A DNA stretch of 6,890 nucleotides from Paraprevotella sp. (GTDB taxonomy: Bacteria > Bacteroidota > Bacteroidia > Bacteroidales > Bacteroidaceae), in the NCBI GenBank assembly GCA_017425765.1, contig JAFOXE010000089.1:1-6890 (forward strand). The letters are read 5' to 3'. The notes under the pieces are model-generated. The model made no database searches. It was not told where the DNA came from and was given only the letters and a program-made list of their open reading frames with translations. The translations under genes were made by a program, and so were the position numbers. This document shows, one piece after another, positions 5,805 through 6,890 of the stretch; the stretch's first letter is position 1, and the number at the start of each line of letters is the position of its first letter.

Positions 5805-6890
5805 ATGGCCACAATAATATCTCTAAAAAAAGAAGAAAAATTGGCAATATTGAAGGTAATGATTGAAACAAACAATCATTATAGCAACAAAGGATTGCCT
5901 AAGGCCTTTGAATTCATACAAGATACGGCTAATTATTTCAGACTATCATCTAATGATATTTCAGAAGTTTATTCACTAGACTCCAACGATATAAAAAACA
6001 TCTTAAAAGAATCATTTGGAAAAAGTCTTGACAAAGAAAGCTTCTTCAAACAATTGATGAATTACATGCTGATAGTAGGCCAAAATGTTGATTATCGTAA
6101 TGGAAGAAAAAGGTGGGGATATATCAATCTACTTACAGATGGTTGCCTGAGTAGTAATTTCATCTTTACATATGCAACTAATCCCTTAAAAGATTTTGAT
6201 TGGTACTTAATTCATGATGAACAAAGCTGTCAAAAGTTGACAACTCAATTGGGGAGCATCAATCATTCGACAAGACTGTCTGTAGAACAATTAGACCCTT
6301 CAATAATATTCCAACCAAATCCAAATGAAAGGAATGACCAACACTCAAATAATAAAATTGCGAAATATACGGATGCTACTAAAGAAAAATTAGCTATTCT
6401 AAGATTCTTGTTTGAGCTTAACAATCGATTTGCTTTATCCAAAGGTTCAGAGTTTATACAAGACACCGCCAATTATCTGGGCATAACTAGGATAAAGAAA
6501 AAAGCTCATCTTATGACATTAGATGATGCAAAAAACATCTTGGGTAAAGCTTTAGAATACGACTTTGATAAGGGAAAGTTTGTTAGGGATTTATTTGATT
6601 ATTACTTAAAAAATCCAGAGCTAGGAACTAATGCGCAAAAGAAACTATTTAAAGAAGCAGCAACTATAATTGGGAGAAATATTTATTCTTACTATAGTGG
6701 GACAACTGAAAATCCGTTAACAAACTCAGATTTCCGTTTGATTAAGAAAGACGACATCAATACCTTTACCATACGATATAATGTAAAGGATTTAGACAAT
6801 TCTCTTCCAGAAGAGAGAACTTTACGAACAGAGCCACCAAAAACAAAAAGCCAACCAATTGTGAGAAATGAACCAGTTATAAGCAATAAA
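5805..6890 (+). CDS. Unrecognised protein with two tandem copies of a ~130-residue unit (3' end outside window)
   Basis: An open frame of 362 codons starts at ATG 5805 and has no stop before the window ends, so the C-terminus is missing. I do not recognise the family. Two similar units are visible, about residues 11-140 and 194-317. Each begins EKLAIL, then has EFIQDTANY (36-44 and 216-224), a helix with KNIL (64-67 and 243-246), an aromatic-rich helix (FFKQLMNYML, FVRDLFDYYL) and ends near NPL followed by an acidic turn. A polar linker rich in Asn (170-190) joins them. After residue 340 the sequence becomes Pro/Lys/Glu-rich, as in a flexible linker to a further domain. Helix patterns such as EFIQDTANYLGI loosely recall TerB-like domains, but the acidic metal-binding residues of TerB are absent. 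There is no signal peptide or membrane segment, so it is probably cytoplasmic. It is AT-rich, unlike the housekeeping genes upstream, and lies in a region beside an integrase scar. Confidence 0.8.
   Translation, partial: MATIISLKKEEKLAILKVMIETNNHYSNKGLPKAFEFIQDTANYFRLSSNDISEVYSLDSNDIKNILKESFGKSLDKESFFKQLMNYMLIVGQNVDYRNGRKRWGYINLLTDGCLSSNFIFTYATNPLKDFDWYLIHDEQSCQKLTTQLGSINHSTRLSVEQLDPSIIFQPNPNERNDQHSNNKIAKYTDATKEKLAILRFLFELNNRFALSKGSEFIQDTANYLGITRIKKKAHLMTLDDAKNILGKALEYDFDKGKFVRDLFDYYLKNPELGTNAQKKLFKEAATIIGRNIYSYYSGTTENPLTNSDFRLIKKDDINTFTIRYNVKDLDNSLPEERTLRTEPPKTKSQPIVRNEPVISNK
5835..6755 (+). repeat. Internal duplication in the 5805 gene (unit 1 5835-6224, unit 2 6384-6755)
   Basis: The two units align over their whole length with small gaps: three residues between EKLAIL and EFIQDTANY, one before KNIL. 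Identical blocks are encoded by different codons: five of nine codons in EFIQDTANY and four of six in EKLAIL differ synonymously. This is therefore an old duplication conserved at protein level, not a recent DNA repeat. Confidence 0.8.

Noticed and set aside
6263..6886. Two minus-strand frames (6263-6472 and 6692-6886) opposite the 5805 gene
   Set aside because: The + strand has a longer continuous frame with an internal protein duplication and synonymous codon divergence, which settles the coding strand.

Overview
The window looks like chromosome from a member of the Bacteroidales, probably Prevotella or a close relative. Three things support this. The promoter ahead of the tRNAs has the Bacteroidetes form (TTTG, 20 bp, TAnnTTTG). 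The core protein sequences read like those of Bacteroides/Prevotella. An integrase N-terminus near position 5242 is of the type found on Bacteroidetes mobile elements. This assignment is recognition by eye, not a database result.

Positions 1-4270 are an ordinary, tightly packed housekeeping block, all on the + strand: the 3' part of prmC, recX (ATGA overlap with prmC), comF (overlaps recX), then pyrE behind its own probable promoter, a small SRPBCC-fold protein, and argH. prmC acts on translation termination factors, RecX on RecA, and ComF is a phosphoribosyltransferase-fold protein. PyrE makes OMP in pyrimidine synthesis and ArgH makes arginine. The pyrE-SRPBCC-argH group ends in a strong hairpin-plus-T-run terminator. 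Unusually, its right arm contains the start codon of the next gene, a small lipoprotein with a four-cysteine C-terminal motif (4317-4865).

Positions 4881-5151 are a compact tRNA unit: consensus Bacteroidetes promoter, tRNA-Gly(GCC), tRNA-Leu(TAA), terminator. The tRNA-Leu 3' end marks a change in character. What follows is AT-rich: row 5821-5880 has 15 G+C in 60 bases, against 29 in 60 for row 3241-3300 inside argH. It begins with the first 36 codons of a tyrosine-recombinase gene and then no more of it, the usual scar of an element that entered at a tRNA gene and decayed.

Positions 5353-5804 hold no convincing gene but do hold structure, chiefly a 66-base imperfect palindrome (5604-5669). 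From 5805 to the end of the window an uninterrupted reading frame of 362 codons runs off the edge. It encodes a protein I do not recognise, built of two diverged copies of one ~130-residue unit followed by a Pro/Lys/Glu-rich tail. This tRNA-proximal accessory region, with the palindrome and the duplicated protein, is the part of the window most likely to be new. Its function cannot be read from the sequence shown.
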